Positions 55,516 through 64,000 of a DNA stretch of 64,000 bases are shown one piece after another (positions within the stretch are counted from its first letter, which is position 1; each line of letters opens with the position of its first letter). The translations under genes were made by a program, and so were the position numbers. The notes beneath the pieces are model-generated. The model saw nothing but the letters and a program-made list of their open reading frames with translations, did not search any database and was not told where the DNA came from. The DNA comes from Superficieibacter sp. 1612_C1. Its GTDB lineage: Bacteria; Pseudomonadota; Gammaproteobacteria; Enterobacterales; Enterobacteriaceae. The stretch is taken from NCBI RefSeq assembly GCF_015234305.1, contig NZ_JADGMI010000001.1:868001-932000 (forward strand). Reading direction: 5' to 3'.

Positions 55516-56562
55516 TTAGCGTCCCGCTTTCAGCTTCTGATAATACTGCTCATAAATCGCGCTGGCGTCGCCGACATCGTTCTGCCACTCGCCTTTGCTG
55601 ATGGTCTCAGCGTCAGGATAGAGCGACTTATCGTTCGAGACTTCCGGACTCAGCAGCTTGCGTGCGGCGAGGTTAGGCGTCGGGTAACCGATAGTTTCCG
55701 CAACCTCTTTCGCCACGTCCGGGCGCAGCAGGAAGTTAATCAGCTTCAGCGCGCCTTCTTTATTTTTTGCGTTAGCCGGAATGGCGAGGCTGTCCATCCA
55801 GAAAATACCGCCTTCTTTCGGCCAGACTACCTGCAACGGCGTACCCGCCTGACGGGCGACATAGGCCGAACCATTCCAGACCATCCCCAGGTTCACTTCG
55901 CCTTCCATATACGGGTTGGCCGGGTTATCCGAGTTGAATGCCGCAACGTTCGGCATCAGCTTTTGCAGCTCTTTATAGGCCGCTTCGATCTCTTTGGGAT
56001 CGGTGGTATTGCCGGAATAACCAAGCTTGCGCAGGGCGATCTGGAAGACTTCGCGCGCGTCGTCAGTCAGCAGCAGACTGCTTTTATACTGCGGTTTCCA
56101 CAGGTCAGCCCAGCTGGTGACGCTTTTCGGATCGATTTCATCGCTGTTAATACCAATCGCGGTTGCGCCCCAGATGTAGGGAATGGAGTAGTCATTATTG
56201 GGATCGAAAGGCTTATTCAGCACTTCCGGATCGAGATTTTTAAAGTTGGTCAGCTGGGATTTGTCGATCTTCTGGATCATCCCTTCTTTGCGCATTTTAT
56301 CGACGAAATAGGTGGACGGGACCACCAGATCGTACGCGCCGTCTTTATAGGTCTTCAGCTTGGCGTACATGGTTTCATTCGACTCGTAGGTCGAATAGAT
56401 AACCTTGATCCCCGTCTCTTTGGTGAACTGCTCCAGCAGGCCCGGCGGCACATACTCAGTCCAGTTGTAGAAATAGAGCGTTTTGCCGTCGTCGGCATGG
56501 GCGGCGCTCATACCGAAGGCCAGTGCGCCCGCGGCCAGCAGGTGGCGTGACCATTTAATCAT
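55516..56562 (-). CDS. potD: Spermidine/putrescine-binding protein PotD
   Basis: 348 residues, the E. coli length. Signal peptide ends MSAAHA; mature protein starts DDGKTLYFYNWTEYVPPG. Periplasmic polyamine receptor for PotABC. I start at 56562 (MIKWSRHLLAAG), with AAGGGGACG upstream and 1 bp after the potC stop; upstream in-frame codons lie inside potC. Confidence 0.97.
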   Translation of the reverse strand: MIKWSRHLLAAGALAFGMSAAHADDGKTLYFYNWTEYVPPGLLEQFTKETGIKVIYSTYESNETMYAKLKTYKDGAYDLVVPSTYFVDKMRKEGMIQKIDKSQLTNFKNLDPEVLNKPFDPNNDYSIPYIWGATAIGINSDEIDPKSVTSWADLWKPQYKSSLLLTDDAREVFQIALRKLGYSGNTTDPKEIEAAYKELQKLMPNVAAFNSDNPANPYMEGEVNLGMVWNGSAYVARQAGTPLQVVWPKEGGIFWMDSLAIPANAKNKEGALKLINFLLRPDVAKEVAETIGYPTPNLAARKLLSPEVSNDKSLYPDAETISKGEWQNDVGDASAIYEQYYQKLKAGR

Positions 56563-56563
56563 C

Positions 56564-57343
56564 TTAACGTCCCCTTGTTTTATCACGTGCAATAAGCTGG
56601 CTGGCAATCACCATAACCAGCGACAAAACCAGTAAAATCGTCGCCAGCGCGTTCACTTCAGGTGACACGCCAACTTTGACCATCGAATAAATTTTCAGCG
56701 GCAGAATTTCATAGGCCGGACCGGTCACAAACGACGACACCACCACGTCATCCATCGACAGGGTAAAGCTGAGCAGCCAGCCGGCCGCTACGGCGGGCAT
56801 CGCCAGCGGCAGAATGATTTTACGCAAGATCGTCATCTCGCTGGCACCCAGATCTTTCGCCGCTTCCAGCATCCGCACGTCAAACCCTTTCAGGCGCGAA
56901 TAGACCGTGACCACCACGAAGGGCAGACAGAAGGTGATATGCGAAAAGAGCAGCGACCAGAATCCCAGTTCGATCCCCAGCATCATAAACAGCACCAGCA
57001 GGGAAATCGCCATCACAATATCCGGCGACATCATCACGACAAACAGCATCCCGCTGACGAAGGGTTTGCCGCGAAAACGGTAGCGATAGAGCGCAACGGC
57101 GGTCAATGAGCCAATCAGCGTCGCCAGGGTTGCCGAAAATACCGCCATGGTCAGCGAATGCTGTGCCGCCTGTAACAGGCTGTCATTATTCACCAACAGG
57201 CTATACCATTTGGTGGTAAAACCCTGCCAGTTAATGCCGAAGCGCGAACTGTTAAAGGAGTTCACGATCAGAATAATGATCGGAATATATAAATAAGCAT
57301 AGATGGCGGTCATAAAACCGCCGCGCAGCAGTCGGCCGATCAT
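56564..57343 (-). CDS. potC: Spermidine/putrescine ABC permease PotC
   Basis: A 259-residue inner-membrane permease with six TM helices and the EAA loop [21 protein letters not shown]. coli PotC is 264 residues, so the tail is slightly shorter. It overlaps potB by 4 bp. Confidence 0.97.
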   Translation of the reverse strand: MIGRLLRGGFMTAIYAYLYIPIIILIVNSFNSSRFGINWQGFTTKWYSLLVNNDSLLQAAQHSLTMAVFSATLATLIGSLTAVALYRYRFRGKPFVSGMLFVVMMSPDIVMAISLLVLFMMLGIELGFWSLLFSHITFCLPFVVVTVYSRLKGFDVRMLEAAKDLGASEMTILRKIILPLAMPAVAAGWLLSFTLSMDDVVVSSFVTGPAYEILPLKIYSMVKVGVSPEVNALATILLVLSLVMVIASQLIARDKTRGR

Positions 57344-58197
57344 TCCAGTTCCACCTTTTTATTCAGCAGGCGTGAGGCACGCCAGTAAACCAGCAGCATC
57401 AGTCCCATCACCACCGTCAGGGTAATGCTGGTGGCTGAACCGAACGGCCAGTCGCGAATATTGAGGAACTGACTCTTAATGACGTTGCCAATCAGCAGGT
57501 TTTTCGCGCCGCCCATCAGGTCTGAAACGTAAAACAGCCCCATCGCTGGCAGCATCACCAGCAGACAACCAGCAATAATGCCCGGCATGGTCAGCGGCAG
57601 AATGATGCGTACGAAGGTTTGCATCTTGTTAGCGCCCAGATCTTTCGCTGCTTCCAGCAACGGTTTATCCAGCTTCTCAATACTGGAGTACAGCGGCATC
57701 ACCATAAACGGCAGCAGGATGTACACCAGGCCGATGATCACCGCGCTGGGGGTAAACATAATGCGGATGGGGGTTTCAATGACGCCCAGCCACAGCAAAA
57801 ATTCGTTCAGATAGCCTTTGGTGCTGAGAAAAATCTTCAGGCCATAGATGCGGATCAGCGAATTGGTCCAGAAAGGAACAATCAGCAAAAAGAGTAGTAG
57901 CGGACGCACCTTTTGCGGCAGCCTCGCCAGGAACCAGGCAAACGGATAGCCCAGCGCCAGGCAGGCAACGGTAGCGATCAGCGCCATATTCAACGAGTGC
58001 AGCAGCACCTGGAAATAGAGCGGGTCCACCAGCCGGGCATAGTTATCCAGCGTAAAGACCAGCTTGACGAAATTGGCGTCGTCGCGGGTCAGGAAGCTGG
58101 TGCCGATGATCATCAGGTTGGGCAGAAAGACAAATAACACAAGCCAACCAACGATAGTGGCGATCACCACATTCTGGAATTTACTTGTGTTCTTCAT
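57340..58197 (-). CDS. potB: Spermidine/putrescine ABC permease PotB
   Basis: A 285-residue permease with six TM helices; EAA loop [21 protein letters not shown] start at 58197 ([11 protein letters not shown]), as in E. coli, which overlaps the end of potA by 17 bp. Confidence 0.96.
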   Translation of the reverse strand: MKNTSKFQNVVIATIVGWLVLFVFLPNLMIIGTSFLTRDDANFVKLVFTLDNYARLVDPLYFQVLLHSLNMALIATVACLALGYPFAWFLARLPQKVRPLLLFLLIVPFWTNSLIRIYGLKIFLSTKGYLNEFLLWLGVIETPIRIMFTPSAVIIGLVYILLPFMVMPLYSSIEKLDKPLLEAAKDLGANKMQTFVRIILPLTMPGIIAGCLLVMLPAMGLFYVSDLMGGAKNLLIGNVIKSQFLNIRDWPFGSATSITLTVVMGLMLLVYWRASRLLNKKVELE

Positions 58198-59317
58198 CAG
58201 CCAGTACAACCTCCCAGCTCTCTACCCAGTTAATTGCCATTTTCTGATTCAGCGAGTGATCGAAATCCGGATCGTCTTCGTTAAAGAACTCGCTGACCAG
58301 CACCATCTTGCCATTTTCCAGCTCGACCACCGACTCCAGGGTCATGCCTTTGTAGTTACGCTCGCGCACGTAACCCACCAGCCCTTCGGCCTCGCTGCCG
58401 TCATTGATCTCTTCAACGCGCAGATCTTCCGGACGCAGCAGGACGTTCAGATTCTGGCCTTTTTCGACGGCAAAGTTGACGTCAATGTTACATTCCCGGC
58501 CTTCGACGCTGGCGCGTACGCGGCGTTCGTCGAGACGCTCGATTACCGTGGCGCTGAATATATTAATTTCGCCAATGAAACTGGCGACAAACAGGTTTTT
58601 CGGTTCTTCGTAGATCTCGCGCGGCGTGCCGTCCTGCTCAATGCGCCCGTCGCGCATCACCACGATGCGGTCAGACATGGTCAGGGCTTCCTCCTGATCG
58701 TGGGTGACAAAGACAAAGGTGATGCCGAGCTTACGCTGAAGCGCTTTGAGTTCATTCTGCATCTGCTTTCGCAGCTTGTAATCCAGCGCGGAAAGCGATT
58801 CATCCAGTAACAGCAGGCGAGGTTTGTTGACCACCGCGCGAGCGATGGCGACGCGCTGCTGCTGCCCGCCGGAGAGCTGATGCGGTTTGCGCTGGGCAAA
58901 TTCTTCGAGTTGCACCATATGCAGCGCTTCGGTGACGCGCGGTGTGATTTCAGCGGCAGGCGTTTTTTGCATCCGCAGGCCAAACGCCACATTTTCAAAA
59001 ACGGTCATATGCGGGAAAAGCGCGTAGCTTTGAAAGACGGTATTGACGTGACGGTTTTCTGCCGGAACATCGGTAATATCCAGATCTTCCAGACGAATGC
59101 GGCCGGTATCGACATTTTCCAGCCCGGCAATCAGGCGAAGAACGGTTGTTTTACCGCAGCCAGAGGGGCCAAGCAGCGTGAGGAATTCACCGTTGTTGAT
59201 GGTCAGGTTAAAATCTGCGATAACCTTCTTACCGTCAAAACTTTTATTAATTCCCGCCAGTTGCACCAGTGGTGAAAGCGAACGCGGTTGTGTATTCAAT
59301 TTATGACTCTGTCCCAT
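58181..59317 (-). CDS. potA: Spermidine/putrescine ABC ATPase PotA
   Basis: 378 residues, the E. coli length. Walker [10 protein letters not shown], signature [14 protein letters not shown], Walker [13 protein letters not shown], and a C-terminal TOBE regulatory domain. First gene of potABCD. The 254-bp gap to pepT (59318-59571) holds both divergent promoters and no other feature I can support. Confidence 0.98.
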   Translation of the reverse strand: MGQSHKLNTQPRSLSPLVQLAGINKSFDGKKVIADFNLTINNGEFLTLLGPSGCGKTTVLRLIAGLENVDTGRIRLEDLDITDVPAENRHVNTVFQSYALFPHMTVFENVAFGLRMQKTPAAEITPRVTEALHMVQLEEFAQRKPHQLSGGQQQRVAIARAVVNKPRLLLLDESLSALDYKLRKQMQNELKALQRKLGITFVFVTHDQEEALTMSDRIVVMRDGRIEQDGTPREIYEEPKNLFVASFIGEINIFSATVIERLDERRVRASVEGRECNIDVNFAVEKGQNLNVLLRPEDLRVEEINDGSEAEGLVGYVRERNYKGMTLESVVELENGKMVLVSEFFNEDDPDFDHSLNQKMAINWVESWEVVLADEEHK

Positions 59318-59571
59318 GTAGACGCATCGGGAAGCTGACCGATACGGGGTTTGTGATTAACCACCTTTGGGTTCTGCACATGATTAAGGGCTGGCATTCT
59401 ACGGCAAACCATTGAAATCGCCAATCCTTGATACGTAATGGTACGCTACCTTTATTACAAAGGCTGGCGTAACGAAAAATATTCTCGTTTGCCAGCCTAA
59501 AAGTGACCTGACGCAATATTTGTGTTTTCGTGCTTATTGATAATGTTGTCACAAAAAGTGAGGGTGACCGC

Positions 59572-60810
59572 ATGGAAAAATTACTTGAGCGTTTTTTACA
59601 GTACGTTTCTCTGGATACGCAATCGAAGCCTGGCGTGCGTCAGGTGCCGAGTACCGAAGGACAATGGAAGCTGTTGCATTTGCTCAAAGCCCAGCTTGAG
59701 GAGATGGGGCTGGTTAACGTTACCCTTAGCGATAAAGGCACCGTGATGGGCACGCTGCCTGCCAATGTTGATGGCAATATCCCGGCAATCGGATTTATCT
59801 CCCACGTTGACACGTCGCCAGATTTTAGCGGCAAAAATGTCAATCCGCAGATCATCGAAGGTTATCGCGGTGGAGATATCGCGTTAGGCATTGGTGACGA
59901 AGTATTGTCGCCAGTGATGTTCCCGGTGCTGCATCAGATGCTGGGCCAGACGCTGATTACTACCGACGGTAAAACGCTGCTCGGCGCGGATGACAAAGCG
60001 GGGGTGGCTGAGATCATGACCGCGCTGGCGGTGCTGAAGGGCAAAAATATTCCACACGGCGATATCCGCGTGGCCTTTACGCCGGATGAAGAGGTCGGCA
60101 AAGGCGCGAAACATTTTGACGTTGAACAGTTTGGCGCGCAGTGGGCCTATACCGTTGACGGCGGCGGCGTGGGTGAACTGGAATTCGAAAACTTCAACGC
60201 CGCGTCAGTGACCATCAAAATCGTCGGGAATAACGTGCATCCGGGGACGGCGAAAGGCGTAATGGTCAATGCGCTGTCGCTGGCTTCACGTATTCACGCA
60301 GAAGTGCCTGCCGAAGAAAGCCCTGAGCGCACCGAAGGTTACGAGGGGTTCTATCACCTCACCAGCATTAAAGGCACCGTTGATCGTGCTGAAATGCACT
60401 ACATCGTGCGCGACTTTGACCGTAAGCAGTTTGAAGCCCGCAAGCGCAAGATGATGGAAATCGCCAAAAAAGTCGGCAAGGGGCTGCATCCGGATTGCTA
60501 CATTGAACTGATCATTGAAGACAGTTATTACAATATGCATGAAAAGGTGGCCGAACATCCGCATATCATTGAAATCGCGAAACAGGCTATGCTTGACTGC
60601 CATATCGAACCGGACATGAAACCCATTCGCGGCGGCACCGATGGCTCCCAGCTGTCCTTTATGGGATTACCGTGCCCGAATCTGTTTACCGGCGGCTATA
60701 ACTATCACGGCAAACACGAGTTTGTATCGCTCGAAGGAATGGAAAAGGCGGTACAGGTGATTGTGCGTATTGCGGAATTAACGACAAAGCACAACGCTAA
60801 CGTTGCCTGA
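59572..60810 (+). CDS. pepT: Tripeptidase PepT (peptidase T)
   Basis: A 412-residue M20B zinc aminopeptidase that releases the N-terminal residue of tripeptides. Metal ligands His78 and Asp80 (FISHVD), GADDKAG, catalytic EE in TPDEEVGKG, and the final His in [10 protein letters not shown]. coli PepT has 408 residues. I start at 59572 ([13 protein letters not shown]) after GAGGGTGACCGC. In Salmonella it is activated by FNR; I cannot see a clear FNR site here. Confidence 0.97.
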   Translation: MEKLLERFLQYVSLDTQSKPGVRQVPSTEGQWKLLHLLKAQLEEMGLVNVTLSDKGTVMGTLPANVDGNIPAIGFISHVDTSPDFSGKNVNPQIIEGYRGGDIALGIGDEVLSPVMFPVLHQMLGQTLITTDGKTLLGADDKAGVAEIMTALAVLKGKNIPHGDIRVAFTPDEEVGKGAKHFDVEQFGAQWAYTVDGGGVGELEFENFNAASVTIKIVGNNVHPGTAKGVMVNALSLASRIHAEVPAEESPERTEGYEGFYHLTSIKGTVDRAEMHYIVRDFDRKQFEARKRKMMEIAKKVGKGLHPDCYIELIIEDSYYNMHEKVAEHPHIIEIAKQAMLDCHIEPDMKPIRGGTDGSQLSFMGLPCPNLFTGGYNYHGKHEFVSLEGMEKAVQVIVRIAELTTKHNANVA

Positions 60811-60839
60811 CAGGTTTGTCGGCCAGTGTTGAGGCCGGT

Positions 60840-61041
60840 GGGTTGAATGTCTGATGGCGCTGCGCTTATCAGGCCTACGTGGGGCTGGCGTTGGGTTGAA
60901 TGCCTGATGGCGCTGCGCTTATCAGGCCTACGTGGGGCTGGCGTTGGGTTAAATGCCTGATGGCGCTGTGCTTATCAGGCCTACGTCGAGGCTGGACGGT
61001 GTATGGACGTTGTAGGCCGGGCAAGCCTGCGCCGCCCGGCA
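60840..61041. repeat. REP/BIME array with 53-bp tandem repeat
   Basis: Three nearly identical 53-bp units begin at 60840, 60893 and 60946 (GGGTTGAATGCCTGATGGCG, then the REP palindrome, then GTGGGGCTGGCGTT). Each carries one REP palindrome (CTGATGGCGCTGCGCTTATCAG). An opposed GC-rich REP unit (TAGGCCGGGCAAGCC) closes the array at 61011-61041. It separates convergent pepT and roxA. Confidence 0.9.
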
Positions 61042-61063
61042 TGTTTAAGGAAAGAGGTTAACC

Positions 61064-62185
61064 TTAATCCTCGAAGAACCAGTATCCGCTATTGACCAGC
61101 GCGGCCAGCATCGCGAGGAAAGAGGGATCTTCCAGCGCGTCGCCAAAATGCTCGCCGCTCAGCACGATATGGCTGGAGAGGGCTTCGAGCGCCGGACGGT
61201 GAGGGGAGTCGATTTTCTCACCGTTGGCAAACACCTCGTCGCCAATACGCAGCACGCGCAGGCCGCCCTGGCGTACCAGTTTATCTCCCTGCTTCAGCGC
61301 ATCGTAAATTTCATCCGGCTGATAAGGCGGTTCCGGCGGGGCAATATCCAGCTCGTGACGCGCCTGGGTGATAAACTCGCCAAACCACTGGCTGAAATGC
61401 TCCGTCTGATTAATCAGATCCAGCATCATGCCGCGCAGTTTATCCAGCTCTTGCGGCAGAATATCTGCCGGATGGTCGCGTGACGGGATCTCCGGATCGC
61501 TGTAGCGGAAACTGCCCAGTTCGCGTTGCAGAACATAATCGGCAAACCCGCTGATCAGCTCCCGCGCGTTTGGCGCATGGAACCCCACTGAGTAATTCAT
61601 CGAGTTTTCCAGCGAGTAACCCTCATGCGGGAATCCTGGCGGAATATACAGAATATCGCCGGGCTCCAGCTCCTCATCGATAATCGCTTCGAATGGATCG
61701 ACCTGAAGCAGGTCAGGATGCGGGCAGTGCTGCTTCATTGGCACTTTCTCGCCGACACGCCAGCGGCGGCGTCCGGTACCCTGAATAATAAACACATCAT
61801 ACTGATCGAGATGCGGACCCACGCCGCCGCCCGGCACGGAAAAGGAGATCATCAGATCGTCCACGCGCCAGTCAGGGAGGGCACGGAAAGGACGCATCAG
61901 CGCCGCAGTTGGCTCATGCCACTGATTGACGGCCTGCACCAGCAGCGACCAGTCGTTTTCGCCCAGATGATCGTAGCTTTCAAAAGGACCGTGGCTGAGC
62001 TGCCATTTGCCATCCTGATGGCTTACCAGACGGCTGTCGACTTCGTTTTCCATCGCCAGACCGGCCAGCTCGTCGGGAGAGATAGGATCCACAAAATTGG
62101 CGAAACCCCGTTTCAGCACCACCGGGCGTTTTTGCCAGTAGCGTTCAATGAAATCGGGCCAGTTTAATGCTAATTGATAGTCCAT
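61064..62185 (-). CDS. roxA: Ribosomal protein L16 arginine hydroxylase RoxA
   Basis: A 373-residue JmjC/cupin 2-oxoglutarate oxygenase (YcfD), the E. coli length. Iron ligands His125 and Asp127 (GPHLDQYD) and His187 (PPGFPHEGY), with a C-terminal winged-helix domain. It hydroxylates Arg81 of L16. It lies 87 bp after phoQ on the same strand. Confidence 0.97.
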   Translation of the reverse strand: MDYQLALNWPDFIERYWQKRPVVLKRGFANFVDPISPDELAGLAMENEVDSRLVSHQDGKWQLSHGPFESYDHLGENDWSLLVQAVNQWHEPTAALMRPFRALPDWRVDDLMISFSVPGGGVGPHLDQYDVFIIQGTGRRRWRVGEKVPMKQHCPHPDLLQVDPFEAIIDEELEPGDILYIPPGFPHEGYSLENSMNYSVGFHAPNARELISGFADYVLQRELGSFRYSDPEIPSRDHPADILPQELDKLRGMMLDLINQTEHFSQWFGEFITQARHELDIAPPEPPYQPDEIYDALKQGDKLVRQGGLRVLRIGDEVFANGEKIDSPHRPALEALSSHIVLSGEHFGDALEDPSFLAMLAALVNSGYWFFED

Positions 62186-62272
62186 AATAGTTTCCCGCAG
62201 GCTCGTAACTGAAGCGATTATAACGGATGCCAGCCAGTTACGATGCAGGAGAAAAAAAGAAAAACGCGGCAG

Positions 62273-63739
62273 TTAACCGTTTTGATTACCGGGATGCTGT
62301 CGGCCAAAGATAATTTCCATTCGCGCGCCGCCGAGCAGACTCTCTTCGGTGACAATTTTACCATCGTATTGTTCGACGATTTCCCGCGCTACAGAAAGCC
62401 CCACACCCTGACCAGGACGCAGCGTATCAATGCGCTGCCCGCGATCAAACACCAGTTCGCGTTTACTTTGCGGAATGCCGGGCCCATCATCTTCAATCAT
62501 AATGTGCAGGTGGTCATCCGTCTGGCGAGCGGAGATTTCCACAAACTCGAGGCAGTATTTACAGGCGTTATCCAGCACATTGCCACAGACTTCCATAAAA
62601 TCGTTTTTTTCGCCGACGAAACTGATTTCCGGCGAGATATCCAGCGAAATGCTGACGCCTTTGCGTTGATAAACTTTATTCATCGCGGAAGTCAGATTAT
62701 CCAGCAGCGAGGCTACCGGATGCAATTCGCGGCTCAGCATAATATTGCCACCGCGCATACTGGCACGATGCAAAAAATAGCCAATTTGCTGTGAGATGCG
62801 GCTGATTTGATCCAGCATCACCGGCTCAGCCTCGGCAACGCTGATTTTTTCGCTGCGCAAAGATCGCAGCGTACTTTGCAGTACGGCGAGCGGCGTTTTC
62901 AAACTGTGTGTGAGATCGGTGAGGGTGGTGCGATATTTTTCGTTACGCTCGCGCTCCGTCTTCAGCAAGCGGTTGAGGTTGCGCACCAGATGGGTAAGCT
63001 CGCGCGTGGTTTCAGGATTTAGCGCCTCGCGGTGGTGCTCCTCAAGTTCGCGGACCTCTTTCGCCAGCGCCTCCAGTGGGCGTAAACTCCACCATGCCGC
63101 GACCCAGAGCAGCGGGATCACCAGCAGTAAGTTGGCAATCAGCACATAGAAGAACCAGTTCCAGACCATATAAGAGCTTTTCAGCTCAATTGGGATGGTG
63201 TCGATGATGACAATGGTTAAGCGTGGCATTCTGGCGGTTGCCGGATAGATATTGACCGCCACAGAGTGCGTCATTTCATCGTCAGGATCGGCTTCGCGGC
63301 GAATTTCCTCAAGCTTATCTTTCACGTCACGACCGTCACGCAGCAGGCTGCTACTGAAATCCACGTCCGCTTCGATTTCCTGAAATCCGTTAGTTTTTAG
63401 CCACTCCGGGTGGATGCGTTGAATAAGCCAGGGAACGTCGCGCTGCGCCCAGAGCAGTTTGCCGTTATCGTCATAAATCAGCGCGATAGACGGACTTTGC
63501 TGCGCCAGGTTTTCCGGCAGGTCAATGCTTAGCGTGCCATTCTCCCACCTGGCGAGGGTATAAAATAAGTTGCTCTCCCCGCGCAGCAGGCGATAGGTAG
63601 TTTTATCAAAACTCACGCTATAGCCGACCAGCGCCACCATGCCATAGGCCAGAGACAGAATTAATACGATGGCCGCCGTGGCCAGCAGAAAGCGGATCCG
63701 CAGAGAAAGCGGCAAAAAATGCCGTAGCAGACGGTTCAT
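62273..63739 (-). CDS. phoQ: Sensor histidine kinase PhoQ
   Basis: 488 residues (E. coli 486, Salmonella 487). TM1 at about 15-38, periplasmic PAS-like sensor, TM2 near 193-215, HAMP, dimerisation helix with phosphorylated His278 in [12 protein letters not shown], and ATPase motifs [13 protein letters not shown] and GQGVGLSVA. Senses low Mg2+, acid and cationic peptides. The acidic patch reads EADPDDE at 149-155 instead of EDDDDAE. It overlaps phoP by 4 bp (ATGA). Confidence 0.98.
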   Translation of the reverse strand: MNRLLRHFLPLSLRIRFLLATAAIVLILSLAYGMVALVGYSVSFDKTTYRLLRGESNLFYTLARWENGTLSIDLPENLAQQSPSIALIYDDNGKLLWAQRDVPWLIQRIHPEWLKTNGFQEIEADVDFSSSLLRDGRDVKDKLEEIRREADPDDEMTHSVAVNIYPATARMPRLTIVIIDTIPIELKSSYMVWNWFFYVLIANLLLVIPLLWVAAWWSLRPLEALAKEVRELEEHHREALNPETTRELTHLVRNLNRLLKTERERNEKYRTTLTDLTHSLKTPLAVLQSTLRSLRSEKISVAEAEPVMLDQISRISQQIGYFLHRASMRGGNIMLSRELHPVASLLDNLTSAMNKVYQRKGVSISLDISPEISFVGEKNDFMEVCGNVLDNACKYCLEFVEISARQTDDHLHIMIEDDGPGIPQSKRELVFDRGQRIDTLRPGQGVGLSVAREIVEQYDGKIVTEESLLGGARMEIIFGRQHPGNQNG

Positions 63740-64000
63740 GCCGGCAGTTCGAAACGGTAGCCCTGGCCGCGCACGGTGGTGATAACCTCATGCGGATAGC
63801 GGGTCTGAATTTTTTTGCGCAGTCGCCCCATCAGCACATCAATGGTATGGCTCTCACGCAGTTCCGCATCCGGATAAAGCTGGAGCATTAGCGCGTCTTT
63901 GCTGACCACTTTACCGTGGTTGCGGATCAGCGTTTCCATAATCGTGTATTCAAAAGCGGTTAGCTTGATGGTTTCGTCGCTGACGGAGAGTTCACGGCGG
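63736..64000 (-). CDS. phoP: Response regulator PhoP, C-terminal part (partial)
   Basis: The last 87 codons of PhoP; the receiver domain lies outside the window. Present is the OmpR-type winged-helix domain: [20 protein letters not shown], recognition helix region [15 protein letters not shown] and the wing [17 protein letters not shown]. coli PhoP ends YLFELR, so the last residues differ slightly. It activates Mg2+ and antimicrobial-peptide response genes and overlaps phoQ. Confidence 0.97.
   Translation of the reverse strand, partial: RRELSVSDETIKLTAFEYTIMETLIRNHGKVVSKDALMLQLYPDAELRESHTIDVLMGRLRKKIQTRYPHEVITTVRGQGYRFELPA

Overview
This window is ordinary chromosomal backbone of an enteric bacterium (Enterobacterales, Enterobacteriaceae). 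Gene order follows the 24-min region of Escherichia coli, from yceB-grxB through the flg genes, rne, the fab cluster, ptsG, ndh, mfd, lolCDE and pot genes to phoQ-phoP, and most proteins look very close to their E. coli/Salmonella counterparts. It is not E. coli K-12: the K-12 neighbours ldtC/ycfS, ycfT, ycfZ and ymfA are absent, an extra secreted-protein gene sits between ptsG and fhuE, and several proteins differ in length (Rne 1108 aa, PlsX 344 aa, FlgE 417 aa). REP-type repeats of the Escherichia/Salmonella/Citrobacter kind are present. A Citrobacter-like organism is my best guess, by inference only.

Layout. 1-6.1 kb: start of yceB, grxB and mdtH on the minus strand, then rimJ, yceH, mviM and murJ on the plus strand. 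6.1-17.7 kb: flagellar locus, with flgAMN leftward, flgBCDEFGHIJ rightward, and flgKL from its own sigma-28 promoter. The shared flgA/flgB region carries a near-perfect FlhDC box, and flgM and flgK have textbook sigma-28 promoters. 17.7-23.7 kb: rne with a long leader, divergent from rluC; yceF. 23.7-33.7 kb: yceD-rpmF-plsX-fabH-fabD-fabG-acpP-fabF-pabC-mltG-tmk-holB, linking envelope lipid supply to folate, peptidoglycan and DNA replication genes; then ycfH. 34.5-39.1 kb: ptsG with Mlc and SgrS target sites, an unrecognised small secreted protein, and the siderophore receptor fhuE. 39.4-43.2 kb: hinT-ycfL-lpoB-thiK-nagZ-ycfP. 43.3-46.9 kb: ndh with an FNR site, ycfJ, and the divergent comR/bhsA pair with two palindromic operators and a CRP-like site. 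46.9-55.5 kb: mfd (minus), then lolCDE-nagK-cobB. 55.5-59.3 kb: potABCD (minus). 59.6-64 kb: pepT (plus), then roxA, phoQ and a partial phoP (minus).

I found no CRISPR array, prophage, insertion sequence, rRNA or tRNA. The points most worth a second look are regulatory or lineage-specific: the unknown periplasmic gene at 36268-36696, a possible leaderless yceD transcript, a strong hairpin between rpmF and plsX, the comR/bhsA control region, a changed acidic patch in PhoQ, a repeat-expanded RNase E tail and a 53-bp tandem REP array. I did not find a convincing new multigene system.
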